In this document: piece after piece, positions 36,571-47,291 of the stretch
Layout: the number at the start of each line of letters is the position of its first letter
Position numbering within the stretch: the first letter of the stretch is position 1
Assembly: GCA_964419545.1 (NCBI GenBank)
Contig: CAYQQU010000016.1
Location: 22,866-86,865, forward strand
Length of the DNA: 64,000 nucleotides
Reading direction: 5' to 3'
From: CAYQQU01 sp964419545
GTDB taxonomy: Bacteria > Bacteroidota > Bacteroidia > Chitinophagales > Saprospiraceae
The notes under the pieces: generated by a model
Seen by the model: the letters and a program-made list of their open reading frames with translations, nothing else
What the model was told of the DNA's origin: nothing
The model's database searches: none
Translations under genes and position numbers: made by a program

Positions 36571-38586
36571 ATGTCTAATTTCCTCCACCGCCACCGCCAC
36601 CGCATCCCACTCGACAAAGAGCCCGAATTCTTCACCGCCATCCTCCCGTCGCGCCACCTCGTCGAGGAGCTCTACCGCCGCGAGGCGGTGCGCGACCTGG
36701 AGCCCGTTTTCAATAACGTCTTTAAGGTGCGTACGCGCGAGTACGAGCGCGACGACCTGATGGACGCGCTGCGGTCGAGCAGCCGCCTGCCCATCGTCTG
36801 CCACCATGCTTACAATCCGGTGGGCGACCCGGGGACGCGGTACTACCTCACCGATCGCATCCAGCTGCGGTTCAAGGAAGGCGTCAGCATCCCGCGCAAG
36901 GAGGAGCTGCTGCAGGCTTACGGTCTGAAGCTGTTGCGTCCTTATCCGGGGGTGAAGGATGCTTATTTGTTGCAGATTACCAATTCGACCGGGATGAACC
37001 CGGTGAAGGCCTGCAGCCAGCTACATGAACTGGAGGAAATACAGTACGCTGAGCCCAACCTCATCAACCGCTTTCAGCCGGATCAACGGCCGGCGGATAC
37101 GCTTTTTCGCTACCAGTGGCACCTGGAGAGCCGTGACGATATCGAGCTGGTGGCCGGCGCCGGTGTGGGGGCGCTAAAAGCCTGGGAAACGACCCGCGGC
37201 GAACGGCGCGTGGTGGTCGCAGTACTCGACGACGGTTTCGACCTGACGCATCCCGACTTCAACGCGCCGGGTAAATTGGTAGGGCCGCGCGATTTCGTCG
37301 ACGGCGATGCGGTCCCCTTGCCTGAACGGGCGCGCCGCGACTTCCACGGTACCCCCTGCGCCGGCGTAGCGATCGGCGAGGAGAACGGCATCGGCACGGT
37401 AGGTATGGCGCCGGGCTGCTCGTTTATGCCGATCCGCTTCGACCTGGCGGCCGACGACAACCTGCTTTTTGAAATATTCGACTACGCCGGCAGCCGCGCC
37501 CATGTGCTGTCCAACAGCTGGTCGCCGCCGCCGGTATTCGCGCCGCTATCTTCTCTGATCTTCGACAAAATCGAAGACCTGACGCGCAACGGCGGCCCCG
37601 ACGGCAACGGCTGCGTCATCCTGTTTTCGGCCGGCAACTTCAACGCGCCGATCGTCGATATGGAAAATGCGGGCGGCTTCGTCTGGCGGCATCCGGCATT
37701 GGGGCTGCGGGAAACGCGGGGAGCGATGTTCAACGGCTTCGGCGCCCATCCCGACGTCATGACCATCTCGGCGTCCACCAGCCAGAACCGGAAGTCGGCC
37801 TACAGCAACTGGGGCGCGGAGATTTCCGTTTGTGCGCCGAGCGATAACTGGAACCCGCTCGACCCGCAGGCGCGCCTGCCGGGCCTGGGCATCTGGACGA
37901 CCGATAACGAGACGCACGGACTGGGCTTTACGACGGGCAGCCGGTTTACGGGCTCCTTCGGGGGCACCTCCAGCGCCTGCCCCCTGGTGGCGGGGGTGGC
38001 GGCGCTCATGCGGTCGGTCAATCCGCAGCTTACCGCCGCCGAGGTCCGGGAGATCATCGAAGCGACCGCCGATAAGATCGTCGATGAAAATCCCGATCCG
38101 GTGCTGAATCAGGTGAAAGGCGTCTACGACGAGAGCGGCCATTCTCCCTGGTTCGGCTTTGGCAAAGTCAACGCCGCAGCGGCCGTGATGGAGGCCAAGG
38201 CCCGCCTGCCGGAGGAAGAACCGGAAGAGGAAGAGGAGCAACCCGAAGAGCCGCAACCCGAACCGGCCGCCGAGTTGCACATCGCCGCCGCCCTGCCCAA
38301 CCCTTCCGGCCGGGAAATCGGCAATGAACGCATCCTACTGCTCAATACCGGCAACCGCACCACCAGCCTGCGCGGCTGGACGATCGTCGACCGGGTAGAC
38401 CGACGGGAGGAACTGCCTCCTTTTGAGGTCGAGCCGGGCACTGCCGTCACGGTAACCTTGCGGCAAGCCCGCCTGCCCAACTCGGGCGGCGTCATCAAAC
38501 TCTACAACCCTGAGGGCATCCTGATGGATAAGGTGACGTATTCCGGAGCTGAGGCTCGCCGGGAAAATTGGTGGATTCGGTTTTAG
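36571..38586 (+). CDS. Subtilisin-like S8 peptidase with C-terminal lamin-tail domain
   Basis: 671 residues. Catalytic triad: Asp220 in VAVLDDGFD, His259 in DFHGTPCAGVA, Ser467 in GGTSSACPLVAG; the oxyanion Asn lies in the VILFSAGNFN segment. The N-terminal ~190 residues precede the catalytic domain and include a propeptide-like region (RIQLRFKEGVS ... DAYLLQITN ... IQYAEPN). There is no signal peptide, so export is unclear. An acidic Glu/Pro linker (~548-568) leads to a lamin-tail domain (~571-671: NERILLLNTGNRTTSLRGWTI, KLYNPEGILMDKV). Divergent from the GT29-like gene by 174 bp. A link to the caspase and eCIS is possible but unproven. Confidence 0.88.
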   Translation: MSNFLHRHRHRIPLDKEPEFFTAILPSRHLVEELYRREAVRDLEPVFNNVFKVRTREYERDDLMDALRSSSRLPIVCHHAYNPVGDPGTRYYLTDRIQLRFKEGVSIPRKEELLQAYGLKLLRPYPGVKDAYLLQITNSTGMNPVKACSQLHELEEIQYAEPNLINRFQPDQRPADTLFRYQWHLESRDDIELVAGAGVGALKAWETTRGERRVVVAVLDDGFDLTHPDFNAPGKLVGPRDFVDGDAVPLPERARRDFHGTPCAGVAIGEENGIGTVGMAPGCSFMPIRFDLAADDNLLFEIFDYAGSRAHVLSNSWSPPPVFAPLSSLIFDKIEDLTRNGGPDGNGCVILFSAGNFNAPIVDMENAGGFVWRHPALGLRETRGAMFNGFGAHPDVMTISASTSQNRKSAYSNWGAEISVCAPSDNWNPLDPQARLPGLGIWTTDNETHGLGFTTGSRFTGSFGGTSSACPLVAGVAALMRSVNPQLTAAEVREIIEATADKIVDENPDPVLNQVKGVYDESGHSPWFGFGKVNAAAAVMEAKARLPEEEPEEEEEQPEEPQPEPAAELHIAAALPNPSGREIGNERILLLNTGNRTTSLRGWTIVDRVDRREELPPFEVEPGTAVTVTLRQARLPNSGGVIKLYNPEGILMDKVTYSGAEARRENWWIRF

Positions 38587-38590
38587 AATG

Positions 38591-38659
38591 GAGGTTGAGG
38601 GTGAGGTTGAGGTTAAGGTTAAGGTTGAGGTTAAGGGTGAGGGTGAGGGTGAGGGGGGG
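38591..38659. repeat. Hexanucleotide array (GGTTGA/GGGTGA), G-quadruplex prone
   Basis: Begins 5 bases after the subtilisin stop. Units are GAGGTT, GAGGGT and AAGGTT, degenerate over the first half and regular over the last. The 3' end holds four G tracts with 3-base loops (GGGTGAGGGTGAGGG then TGAGGGGGGG, 38635-38659), a strong quadruplex candidate on the plus strand. A short open frame through it gives only low-complexity Glu/Val/Gly and is not a gene. Confidence 0.85.
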
Positions 38660-38787
38660 ACGTCGATTGTTTCTTGGTTGAACGGCTGGAATGGAAGTGA
38701 GATGATTGCCGGAGGCCTTATTTTGGTAACCACCATAGGGCCGGAGAGGCCGTACGGGCCTTTTGTGTTCTGTTGTCCCTTTTTGTG

Positions 38788-38957
38788 GTTTAACCCGGAT
38801 TATTCACGAATTAATCTATTGCCGCCCGCCATTCTGCCCCGCTCACTCACCGTGGGGATACCTGACTGCCTCAGGCAAGCGCCTGCGTGTCGCCCGCCTG
38901 CGCGAACGCAAGCCTGTCAACCGTCATGACGAAGAACCCATGAACAATCCGGGTTAA
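38788..38957. repeat. Dispersed palindromic-ended intergenic element, copy A
   Basis: About 170 bp whose ends are inverted repeats: TTTAACCCGGATTATTCA on the left and TGAACAATCCGGGTTAA on the right. The interior holds CTATTGCCGCCCGCCATTCT and a CGTCATGACG palindrome. A second full copy lies at 52501-52664 and an inverted, partly truncated one at 52949-53037. There is no coding potential; a MITE- or REP-like element is the best description. Confidence 0.75.
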
Positions 38958-38999
38958 AAAAAGCCCCTGAAGTATAGCTTGTTCCAGAACAGGATTTCA

Positions 39000-39034
39000 A
39001 TAACCCGGATTAATCCATTAATAATCCAGGTTAA
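39000..39034. repeat. Ends-only derivative of the dispersed element
   Basis: Two copies of the terminal motif face each other with almost nothing between: TAACCCGGATTAATCC and ATTAATAATCCAGGTTAA. This is the dispersed element reduced to its inverted ends. It lies just upstream of a -7-like TAATTTTG box (39050-39057) that could drive the PAP2 gene. Confidence 0.6.
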
Positions 39035-39063
39035 TTCCCGAATAGCCCCTAATTTTGAGCATG

Positions 39064-39088
39064 CTCAACCTCAACCTCAACCCACCCC
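39064..39088. repeat. Hexanucleotide array (CAACCT) abutting the PAP2 start codon
   Basis: CAACCTCAACCTCAACCC, then ACCCC, ends at the base before the ATG at 39089. If transcription starts downstream of the TAATTTTG box at 39050-39057, this array makes up nearly the whole mRNA leader and replaces any Shine-Dalgarno sequence. Confidence 0.75.
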
Positions 39089-39751
39089 ATGACACACCCA
39101 CTGCCCCTCATCTACCGTCGTGAACGCCGCCTGCTCTACCTCCTTGCCGGGTGTGTGCTCTTCACTGTTTTCTACCTTGGCGTCAGCCGGGTGCTGGTTT
39201 TTGAAGCCGTGGAGGTGCAGCAGCTGCCCATCGACCGGCTGGTGCCGTTTACGCCATGGTCGATCTGGGTGTACCTGAGCACTTTCCCGTTTCTTTTCGG
39301 TTTATTCTGGGTGGCGGAGCGGCCGGACAACCTCAGCAGGTTGTTATTCGGCTTTACGGCTTTGCTGCTCACTTCGAGCGCCATATTCTGGTTTTTTCCG
39401 ACCACCATCCCGCGCACGCCTTATGCAGTGGAAGCTACCGGTTTTTCTCCCAATGCGCTGGCGCTCGATTTTCTGCGTCTCATCGACAAGCCCACCAATT
39501 GCGTTCCCAGCCTGCACGTTTCCGCCAGCCTGTTATTCACGCTGTTTTTCTTCAACGAAGCCCGCTACCGCCGGTATTTTCCCATGGTAGTGCTCTGGTT
39601 TTTGCTCATCGTCTGGTCTACGATGGCGACCAAGCAGCATTACTTCATCGATGTGGTCGCGGGGGCGGGCATGGGCCTGGTCTTTTACCTGATCTTTTTC
39701 CGGTGGCTGGAGGTACGCGCCCCGGAGGAGGCGACTACATCGGCAGGGTGA
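39089..39751 (+). CDS. PAP2_3-family integral membrane phosphatase/transferase
   Basis: 220 residues with about six hydrophobic segments. The phosphatase core is PTNCVPSLHVSASLLF (SxxH-type motif) and WSTMATKQHYFIDVVAGAG (KxHYxxD motif with catalytic His and Asp), the arrangement of the PAP2_3 / inositol-phosphoceramide-synthase-like branch. A third motif with KxxxxxxRP is not evident, as is usual in this branch. Likely acts on a lipid phosphate or head group in the inner membrane. The 3' end overlaps the convergent YceI gene by 17 bases. Confidence 0.87.
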   Translation: MTHPLPLIYRRERRLLYLLAGCVLFTVFYLGVSRVLVFEAVEVQQLPIDRLVPFTPWSIWVYLSTFPFLFGLFWVAERPDNLSRLLFGFTALLLTSSAIFWFFPTTIPRTPYAVEATGFSPNALALDFLRLIDKPTNCVPSLHVSASLLFTLFFFNEARYRRYFPMVVLWFLLIVWSTMATKQHYFIDVVAGAGMGLVFYLIFFRWLEVRAPEEATTSAG

Positions 39752-40268
39752 CCGCAAAGGAAACCGGCACCTCGTTCTTAGGGCCATCGCCGGTGAAGCC
39801 AAACTTGCGCCGCAATATGATCCCTTCTCCTTCCACCTGGTACGGTTTAGTATCTGAGATGGTAAAGGTCAGCTCTACCGGCAGGGTCTTCTTTTTCAGG
39901 GTCAGCATGGCCCGGGTGGTGTAGCGACCGTCTTCAGTAGGCATGGCGCCGTCGATTTCGACGATCGCTTTCGGGAATTTCTTCACGTAGAAATAGTCTT
40001 TCTTCTTGCGGATATTTTTCTCCAGGTCTTTCCAGTCGCAGGTCAGCGAGGAGGTGTTGATCTCGATGCCCAGTTTGATGTTTTCGACCCGTTCTTCGGG
40101 CATAGCGAAGTGGGTGAAGGCCCATTTTTGAAACGTAAAAACCTGGGGAGATCCCGCATCGCCGATGGCCTGGATCGTGCCCGGCGCCTCGCCTACCGTT
40201 CCTTTTTCGACAAAAGAAAAAGCGAGCAGCAGGAAAGCGGCTAAAAAGAGGATAGTGAATCGTTGCAT
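39735..40268 (-). CDS. YceI-family protein
   Basis: 177 residues. An N-terminal signal peptide (LFLAAFLLLAFSF) is followed by a YceI-type lipocalin-like beta barrel: FTFQKWAFTHFAMPEERVEN, INTSSLTCDWKDLEKNIR, FYVKKFPKAIVEID and LPVELTFTIS. The family binds isoprenoid-type lipids and is periplasmic. This copy lacks part of the usual first strand. It is the distal gene of a minus-strand envelope set, 14 bases after the next upstream gene, and overlaps the PAP2 3' end. Confidence 0.82.
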   Translation of the reverse strand: MQRFTILFLAAFLLLAFSFVEKGTVGEAPGTIQAIGDAGSPQVFTFQKWAFTHFAMPEERVENIKLGIEINTSSLTCDWKDLEKNIRKKKDYFYVKKFPKAIVEIDGAMPTEDGRYTTRAMLTLKKKTLPVELTFTISDTKPYQVEGEGIILRRKFGFTGDGPKNEVPVSFAVTLPM

Positions 40269-40282
40269 GGTATTAGATTTTG

Positions 40283-41692
40283 TTAATTGACAGATTGCAT
40301 TAAGAAATTCAGGTTAAAAAGCAGGGTTTTCCGTGCGGGATCAGGGCCGTCGGGGCCTTTGATCCTGAAATCGTCGACGATGTTCATGCCAAAGGAAGCC
40401 TGAACGCGCAGGAGCGGCGCACCCGCATCGTTCACGATGGGTGTGAGCTGTACATCGACTTCAACCGGGCGGGTGCGGCGCATAAGTTGGAAAGCGCCGG
40501 GCACGCTCACCCGTATCGTTTCTCCGAAAGACAAGGCGGAAAGATCCACCGGGGCGTCAAACCGAAAGCTGGAAGTGGGGAATTTGAAGGCTTTGATATA
40601 CTTATTCAGTACGTTCTCATCGAAGCTTTCCATCCCCATGGTCAGGCTTTGCATGGCGGCGGTGAAGGCGCCGGTCAGACGCTGTCCGTCGGCGCCGATC
40701 GTCATTTTGCCGTCGATTTCCCGCACCTCCCCGGCATAGCGGTCGAGCGGTTCCATAAACCGAAACTGGACGACCGGCGTGGCCGGGTCCGCGGCTTGGT
40801 AAAACTGCCATTGGTCAGGCAGCCGCAGGTCATCGGCTACATCGTACGACTGACCAGGCGGAGGCTCCGGCAACGCCAGCCCCAATGCGGGCCAGTCGCG
40901 TACCGGCGCTGCATCGGGCACAGGGGTGAATGCGTCGCCGATGACAGAGGTCCGGGCCTGCCGATCGATCGCTCTCGCCAAGAACTCCGCCGCCTCAGCC
41001 AGTAAACTTTCCAACTGATCGCTACGGCCTCGCAAGGGGTCGGTCAGGCGGGAAAGTACGGGATCCTGGCAGCTGAACTGCGAATAGAGCTCCAGGGATA
41101 GGTATACTGCGCCGTCTTTGGCAAAATAGGGGTGAAGGTCGATATAGAACTGGCGATCGGATTTTTGCAAAACCACCTCCGGGCGCCGTTCGAATCCCGG
41201 CATCTTTTCGGCGAATAGGCGTATTACGAGGTCGCGAAAACCTTCGGAAGTCAATCCTCCGGGAGGATTACCCTGCAGGTCGGTCACTTTCAGCGGCGCT
41301 GCGATCAGGGTCCTGCCTGCCTGCCGGACGAGTACGTCTTTTTTGCGGTATTCGGCTACGCGCTGAGGGACCGCCCGGCTGGTGCGCACGAAGTTTTTGA
41401 TGGTCGATCGTTCCGTGTAGCGGCTGGCGTAAACGGAGCGCCCCCGATAGTTTTGGTATACGATGGCTGGCGTACTGGTGACGGTAGCCGGCAAGCCGTC
41501 GCCGGCTGCTTTTTCGATGAAGAGGATACCCTGTTCCTGCGTCCATTCCCGAAGCCAGGGCAGGGTAGTGGTCCGGAAATGATCGTCTTCCGGCTGCGTA
41601 AAGAGGACCAACATCTCCTGTAGCGCCTCATTTTGTCCCTGGTTGGAGAACGGAAAAAAAAGGATCAGCAGCAAAAACAGACTTTTTTTCAT
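40283..41692 (-). CDS. Exported protein with C-terminal YceI-like domain
   Basis: 469 residues from the ATG at 41692-41690. A signal peptide (MKKSLFLLLILFFPFSNQG) is followed by a thioredoxin-like region (~20-100; LPATVTSTPAIVYQN recalls the cis-Pro loop, but no CxxC is present). After a middle domain, the C-terminal ~155 residues resemble YceI (MTIGADGQRLTGAFTAAMQS, KFPTSSFRFDAPVD, VEVDVQLTPI). The open frame extends 46 codons upstream through a repeat array giving Val/Gly runs; the signal peptide shows that the ATG at 41692 is correct. Probably cotranscribed with the YceI gene. Confidence 0.75.
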   Translation of the reverse strand: MKKSLFLLLILFFPFSNQGQNEALQEMLVLFTQPEDDHFRTTTLPWLREWTQEQGILFIEKAAGDGLPATVTSTPAIVYQNYRGRSVYASRYTERSTIKNFVRTSRAVPQRVAEYRKKDVLVRQAGRTLIAAPLKVTDLQGNPPGGLTSEGFRDLVIRLFAEKMPGFERRPEVVLQKSDRQFYIDLHPYFAKDGAVYLSLELYSQFSCQDPVLSRLTDPLRGRSDQLESLLAEAAEFLARAIDRQARTSVIGDAFTPVPDAAPVRDWPALGLALPEPPPGQSYDVADDLRLPDQWQFYQAADPATPVVQFRFMEPLDRYAGEVREIDGKMTIGADGQRLTGAFTAAMQSLTMGMESFDENVLNKYIKAFKFPTSSFRFDAPVDLSALSFGETIRVSVPGAFQLMRRTRPVEVDVQLTPIVNDAGAPLLRVQASFGMNIVDDFRIKGPDGPDPARKTLLFNLNFLMQSVN

Positions 41693-41731
41693 AAACAATA
41701 TTCTTTTGCAGTCAAAATTCAAGACTAGTTT

Positions 41732-41826
41732 CACACCCACACCCACACCCACACCCACACCCACACCCACACCCACACCCACACTCACACCCACACCCAC
41801 ACTCAAACCCACACTCAAATCCACAC
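41732..41826. repeat. Hexanucleotide array (ACACCC / GGGTGT), longest in the window
   Basis: About 95 bp of ACACCC units with a few ACTCAC and CAAACC variants. On the minus (coding) strand it reads GGGTGT repeats: many G3 tracts with 3-base loops, a strong RNA or DNA quadruplex candidate. It begins one base beyond the stop codon of the beta-lactamase-fold gene and ends 40 bases before the start of the next gene of the operon, so it fills the intercistronic space. Confidence 0.9.
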
Positions 41827-42927
41827 TCACTTACCCAGCCCATACGCTATCCCCCGGCCATTCAGCTCCCAGTTGACAAACTGCCAGGCCAGCTCGCGGT
41901 TGCTGCAGCCCACCACCAGCCAGCCGGCCTCCAGGTTGCCGGTAAACTGGCAGTAGAAGCCGCGGGGCGCGCCGCCCCAGTAGTTGTTGAGGTCGTCTTT
42001 GTGCAAGACGAGGGAGTGGTTGCGATATTGGGGCGTTACGCAGTCCCGGGCAAGTTCGGCGTCGATAAGCGTATTGTCGAGGCCTTTGGCGGCGCGGAAG
42101 AGGTGGAGTACGAAGCGGGCGTAATCGGTGGGCGTCGACCAGAGGCCGGAATGGGCCAGTTCCGGGTATATCCGGCGTTTTCCGGGAATGGGCGTTCCGT
42201 CTTCTTCGTAACCTACGCAGGCATTTTGCTGTTGGCGTTCATCGAGTGCGGCGGTGATGACGGAGCGGGTCATGCCCAGGGGCTCAAAAACAGTTGCCCG
42301 GATCACCTGGGGCAGCGGTTGGCCGTGCACGTCTTCCAGCAGGCGCTGGAGGATCATCACGTTGGCCATGGAGTTTCGGCGGCCTTTGTTCTTTTTGAGG
42401 TTGAGCGGCGGCAGATTGGAAGGCGGCGCACCGGCCATGATTTGCGTCCAGCCCGGAAGTTCAGCGCCGGGCGCGTAGCCCTGGGGTTTATATACGTCGT
42501 TGAAGCCGCGGCGCTGCAGCAGCAGATCGCGCACCGTAACGGGGCGCCGGCGGGTGAATCCCTTTTCGGGGAGCCGCCATCCCTGCAAATAGCGGTTCAC
42601 CGGCGCATCCAGGTCGATGCGGCCGTCGTTGGCCAGGCGCACTACGGCGAACTTGATCAAGGGGACGGTCATGCCGCCCATCTGGAACAGGGTATTCTGA
42701 TCTACGGGAAGCTGTTGCGCTTGGTCGCGGAAGCCGAGGTACAGGCTGGTGTCCAGCTGCAGGTTGCGCACTACGGTCAGCGCCGCGCCGTTTACCTGGT
42801 GGGTGGCCATGCGTTGTTCCAGCGTATAGTACTGGCCGTCGATCTCGGAAATGAAGTACGCTTCCTGCCCCTGAAGGAGGGGAGTGCAGAAGAGGGGTAA
42901 TAATAAAGCAGCAAAAAATCGTTTCAT
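41827..42927 (-). CDS. Beta-lactamase-fold (class C/serine hydrolase) protein lacking the catalytic Ser/Lys
   Basis: 366 residues with a signal peptide (FFAALLLPLFCTPLLQGQ). The family layout is clear: FQMGGMTVPLIKFAVVRL lines up with the usual FxIGSVSKxFTAxAVLRL, LDAPVNRYLQGW and VRDLLLQRRGF follow, and ARDCVTPQYR lies near the end. But the catalytic SxxK is replaced: Gly stands where Ser should be and Val where Lys should be, and the YSN motif reads NSM. So a hydrolase of this type is not expected; a binding or scaffolding role is more likely. First gene of a three-gene minus-strand envelope operon. Confidence 0.82.
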   Translation of the reverse strand: MKRFFAALLLPLFCTPLLQGQEAYFISEIDGQYYTLEQRMATHQVNGAALTVVRNLQLDTSLYLGFRDQAQQLPVDQNTLFQMGGMTVPLIKFAVVRLANDGRIDLDAPVNRYLQGWRLPEKGFTRRRPVTVRDLLLQRRGFNDVYKPQGYAPGAELPGWTQIMAGAPPSNLPPLNLKKNKGRRNSMANVMILQRLLEDVHGQPLPQVIRATVFEPLGMTRSVITAALDERQQQNACVGYEEDGTPIPGKRRIYPELAHSGLWSTPTDYARFVLHLFRAAKGLDNTLIDAELARDCVTPQYRNHSLVLHKDDLNNYWGGAPRGFYCQFTGNLEAGWLVVGCSNRELAWQFVNWELNGRGIAYGLGK

Positions 42928-43012
42928 GGCGTGGTGTTTTTTTTAGCCCGGATTAGTGAATCGGAACACCACAAAGATGGGGGCGGGCCGCCGGCGGGGC
43001 GCATCAAATTGC

Positions 43013-43032
43013 GATTTGAGACGTCTCAAATC
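43013..43032. promoter_or_regulatory. Perfect 20-bp palindrome upstream of the beta-lactamase-fold gene
   Basis: GATTTGAGAC and GTCTCAAATC form a perfect inverted repeat with no spacer, flanked by TTGC on the left and GCAA two bases further out on the right. It is 85 bases before the start of the minus-strand gene at 42927. This has the form of a dimeric repressor operator; the regulator is unknown. Confidence 0.45.
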
Positions 43033-43086
43033 ATCGCAATCCGGCTCAAATTATTCCGCCAGATCAGGCGGTCGGAGCAGAAAAGC

Positions 43087-43121
43087 AAAATCCCCGCATC
43101 CGGAGGGAATGCGGGGATTTT
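43087..43121 (-). terminator. Rho-independent terminator of infC-rpmI-rplT
   Basis: A 13-bp perfect stem, AAAATCCCCGCAT/ATGCGGGGATTTT, with a 9-base loop lies 25 bases beyond the rplT stop. On the minus strand it is followed by a T-rich stretch (complement of 43081-43090), as a terminator requires. The plus-strand side also has a T run after 43125, so it may work in both directions. Confidence 0.85.
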
Positions 43122-43146
43122 ACCAGTTTTTTTAGGTCGGGAAAAT

Positions 43147-43491
43147 TTACATTACCGACTTCACGACCTCTTTGAAGGTTTGCGGGTGGTTCATCGCCAG
43201 GTCGGCCAGCACTTTGCGGTTGAGCTGTACGTCGTTTTCCGCCAGCTTGTGGATCAGGCGGGAATAGGAGATCCCTTCCTGCCGGGCGGCGGCGTTGATA
43301 CGGGCGATCCAGAGGCGGCGGAAAGCCCGCTTTTTGTTTTTGCGGTCGCGGTAGGCGTATTGCAGGCCTTTTTCGACTGCGTTCTTGGCGACGGTGTAGA
43401 CGCTGGAGCGGGCGCCGAAGTAGCCGCGGGCCGCTTTAAGTATCTTTTTGCGGCGGCGGCGCGAGGCGACGTGGTTTACGGAGCGTGGCAT
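43147..43491 (-). CDS. rplT: 50S ribosomal protein L20
   Basis: 114 residues from the ATG at 43491 (MPRSVNHVASRRRRKKILKAARGYFG), the textbook L20 start; the open frame extends upstream but only with non-family residues. The RRLWIARINAAARQEGISYS core is present. L20 binds 23S rRNA early in assembly and in many bacteria represses its own operon. Last gene of infC-rpmI-rplT, 88 bases after rpmI, followed by a clear terminator. Confidence 0.98.
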   Translation of the reverse strand: MPRSVNHVASRRRRKKILKAARGYFGARSSVYTVAKNAVEKGLQYAYRDRKNKKRAFRRLWIARINAAARQEGISYSRLIHKLAENDVQLNRKVLADLAMNHPQTFKEVVKSVM

Positions 43492-43579
43492 ATTGTAGAT
43501 TTTAGTGCAACACAGAGGAGGAAGCAATTCGGAAATAGGTCTTCCTCGGCTTTGGCCTGTGTTCTCGTTAAAAAAAAGG

Positions 43580-43777
43580 TCAGCGGATAGCTAACATGCG
43601 CTTGACGCGTTTTTCGTCGGCCGGGTGTACCGTAGTGCTGCCGGCCAGGCGGTTTTTGGCGCGCTTGCTTTTCTTACGCATAAGGTGCGAGGTGCGGGCC
43701 TGGAACCGCTTGATCTTTCCTGATCCAGTCACTTTGAATCGCTTCTTGGCGCTGGAGTGGGTCTTCATCTTTGGCAT
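43580..43777 (-). CDS. rpmI: 50S ribosomal protein L35
   Basis: 65 residues from the ATG at 43777 (MPKMKTHSSAKKRFKVTGSGKIKR), typical of L35 in length and in its Lys/Arg-rich make-up, ending HPADEKRVKRMLAIR. A -7-like TACCTTTG box on the minus strand (43806-43813) sits 28 bases before the start, without a well-placed -33 element; an internal promoter is possible but unproven. Middle gene of the conserved translation operon. Confidence 0.98.
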   Translation of the reverse strand: MPKMKTHSSAKKRFKVTGSGKIKRFQARTSHLMRKKSKRAKNRLAGSTTVHPADEKRVKRMLAIR

Positions 43778-43863
43778 TGTCGTACTATTTTTTTCAAACG
43801 GACTGCAAAGGTAGGGAAATTCCCCCAATGGGAGTGGGATTTTTCACAGTCAATTTTCGCGGC

Positions 43864-44469
43864 TTAGTTTTTCTTACCGGCGCTTTTCTTGGGCGCGACG
43901 ACGACGATCATGCGGCGGCCTTCCATTTTGGGGAGGGCTTCCGCGGTGCCGTAGTCTTCGAGTTCTTTCAGGAATCGAAGCAGCAGCAGCTCGCCCCGGT
44001 CTTTGAACACGATGGTTCGGCCCCGGAAATGGACGTAGGCTTTCACTTTGGCGCCTTCTTCCAGGAATTTCTGGGCGTGGCGCAGTTTGAAGTCAAAATC
44101 GTGGTCGTCGGTATTGGGACCAAAGCGGATTTCCTTGACGACCGTCTTGGCTGCTTTGGCTTTGAGTTCTTTTTCTTTCTTCTTCTTCTCGTAGAGGAAC
44201 TTGTTGAAGTCGATGATGCGTACGACGGGCGGCTTGGCGTTGGGCGATATTTCTACCAGGTCTAGATCCATGCGGCGCGCCCAGTCTCTGACTTTACGGG
44301 TGGGAAAGACGTTGCCGGGATCGATTTGTTCGCCGGCGGCTTCACTTACCTGCTCCAGGTTTTCGCCAACCAATCTGACCTCGGGGATGCGAATTTGGTC
44401 GTTGATCCGAAAGCGGTATTTATCCTGGTCTTTGGGTCTTGTTCTTCCTCGGTTGTTTCTCCTTGCCAA
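43864..44469 (-). CDS. infC: Translation initiation factor IF-3
   Basis: 201 residues. The N-domain (YRFRINDQIRIPEVRLVGEN, DLVEISPNAKPPVVRIIDFNKF) and C-domain (EIRFGPNTDDHDFDFKLRHA, VHFRGR) are complete. The start fits a TTG at 44469-44467 and no ATG is available near the family N-terminus. infC is known for non-standard starts (AUU in E. coli), which let IF-3 limit its own translation; the TTG here fits that logic. The C-terminus ends in a Lys-rich tail. First gene before rpmI and rplT, 86 bases away. Confidence 0.96.
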   Translation of the reverse strand: MARRNNRGRTRPKDQDKYRFRINDQIRIPEVRLVGENLEQVSEAAGEQIDPGNVFPTRKVRDWARRMDLDLVEISPNAKPPVVRIIDFNKFLYEKKKKEKELKAKAAKTVVKEIRFGPNTDDHDFDFKLRHAQKFLEEGAKVKAYVHFRGRTIVFKDRGELLLLRFLKELEDYGTAEALPKMEGRRMIVVVAPKKSAGKKN

Positions 44470-44670
44470 ATGATTTTTTTTTGATTAAAAAATAATGCGT
44501 TTCAGGTCGATCCTGCTCAGCGTAATTGAGCAGTTACAGAGCTTTTCCGGAAATTATTAAATTTTTTAAAGAAAAGCGGCAGAACAAAAGGAGCGATACC
44601 TTTACACTGTATACAATTCACAAAATTGTAAAAAAGTTTCCAGTAAACCTATTAATCGGCAATAGCTCGT

Positions 44671-44714
44671 AAAAAAGGCGTACACCTATCCTTCACGAAG
44701 AAAGATAGGTGTAC
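44671..44714 (-). terminator. Rho-independent terminator of clpC
   Basis: An 11-bp stem, GTACACCTATC (44680-44690) with GATAGGTGTAC (44704-44714), and further inner pairs after one mismatch. On the minus strand it is followed by GCCTTTTTT (complement of 44671-44679). It lies 25 bases beyond the clpC stop. Confidence 0.9.
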
Positions 44715-44738
44715 GTTGCCTGGCTTCAATGCCTGTCA

Positions 44739-47291
<2,553 letters not shown>

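Noticed and set aside
38588..38929. A 113-codon frame starting in the hexanucleotide array
   Set aside because: The beginning is Glu/Val/Gly/Lys low complexity from the repeat and the rest lies in the dispersed element; no protein family.
41693..41830. 46-codon N-terminal extension of the YceI-like protein through the GGGTGT array
   Set aside because: It gives only Val/Gly repeats and would bury the signal peptide; the ATG at 41692 is the natural start.
43806..43813. TACCTTTG box as a promoter for rpmI-rplT
   Set aside because: The -7 match is good but no TTG lies 19-21 bases upstream, so it is mentioned only under rpmI.
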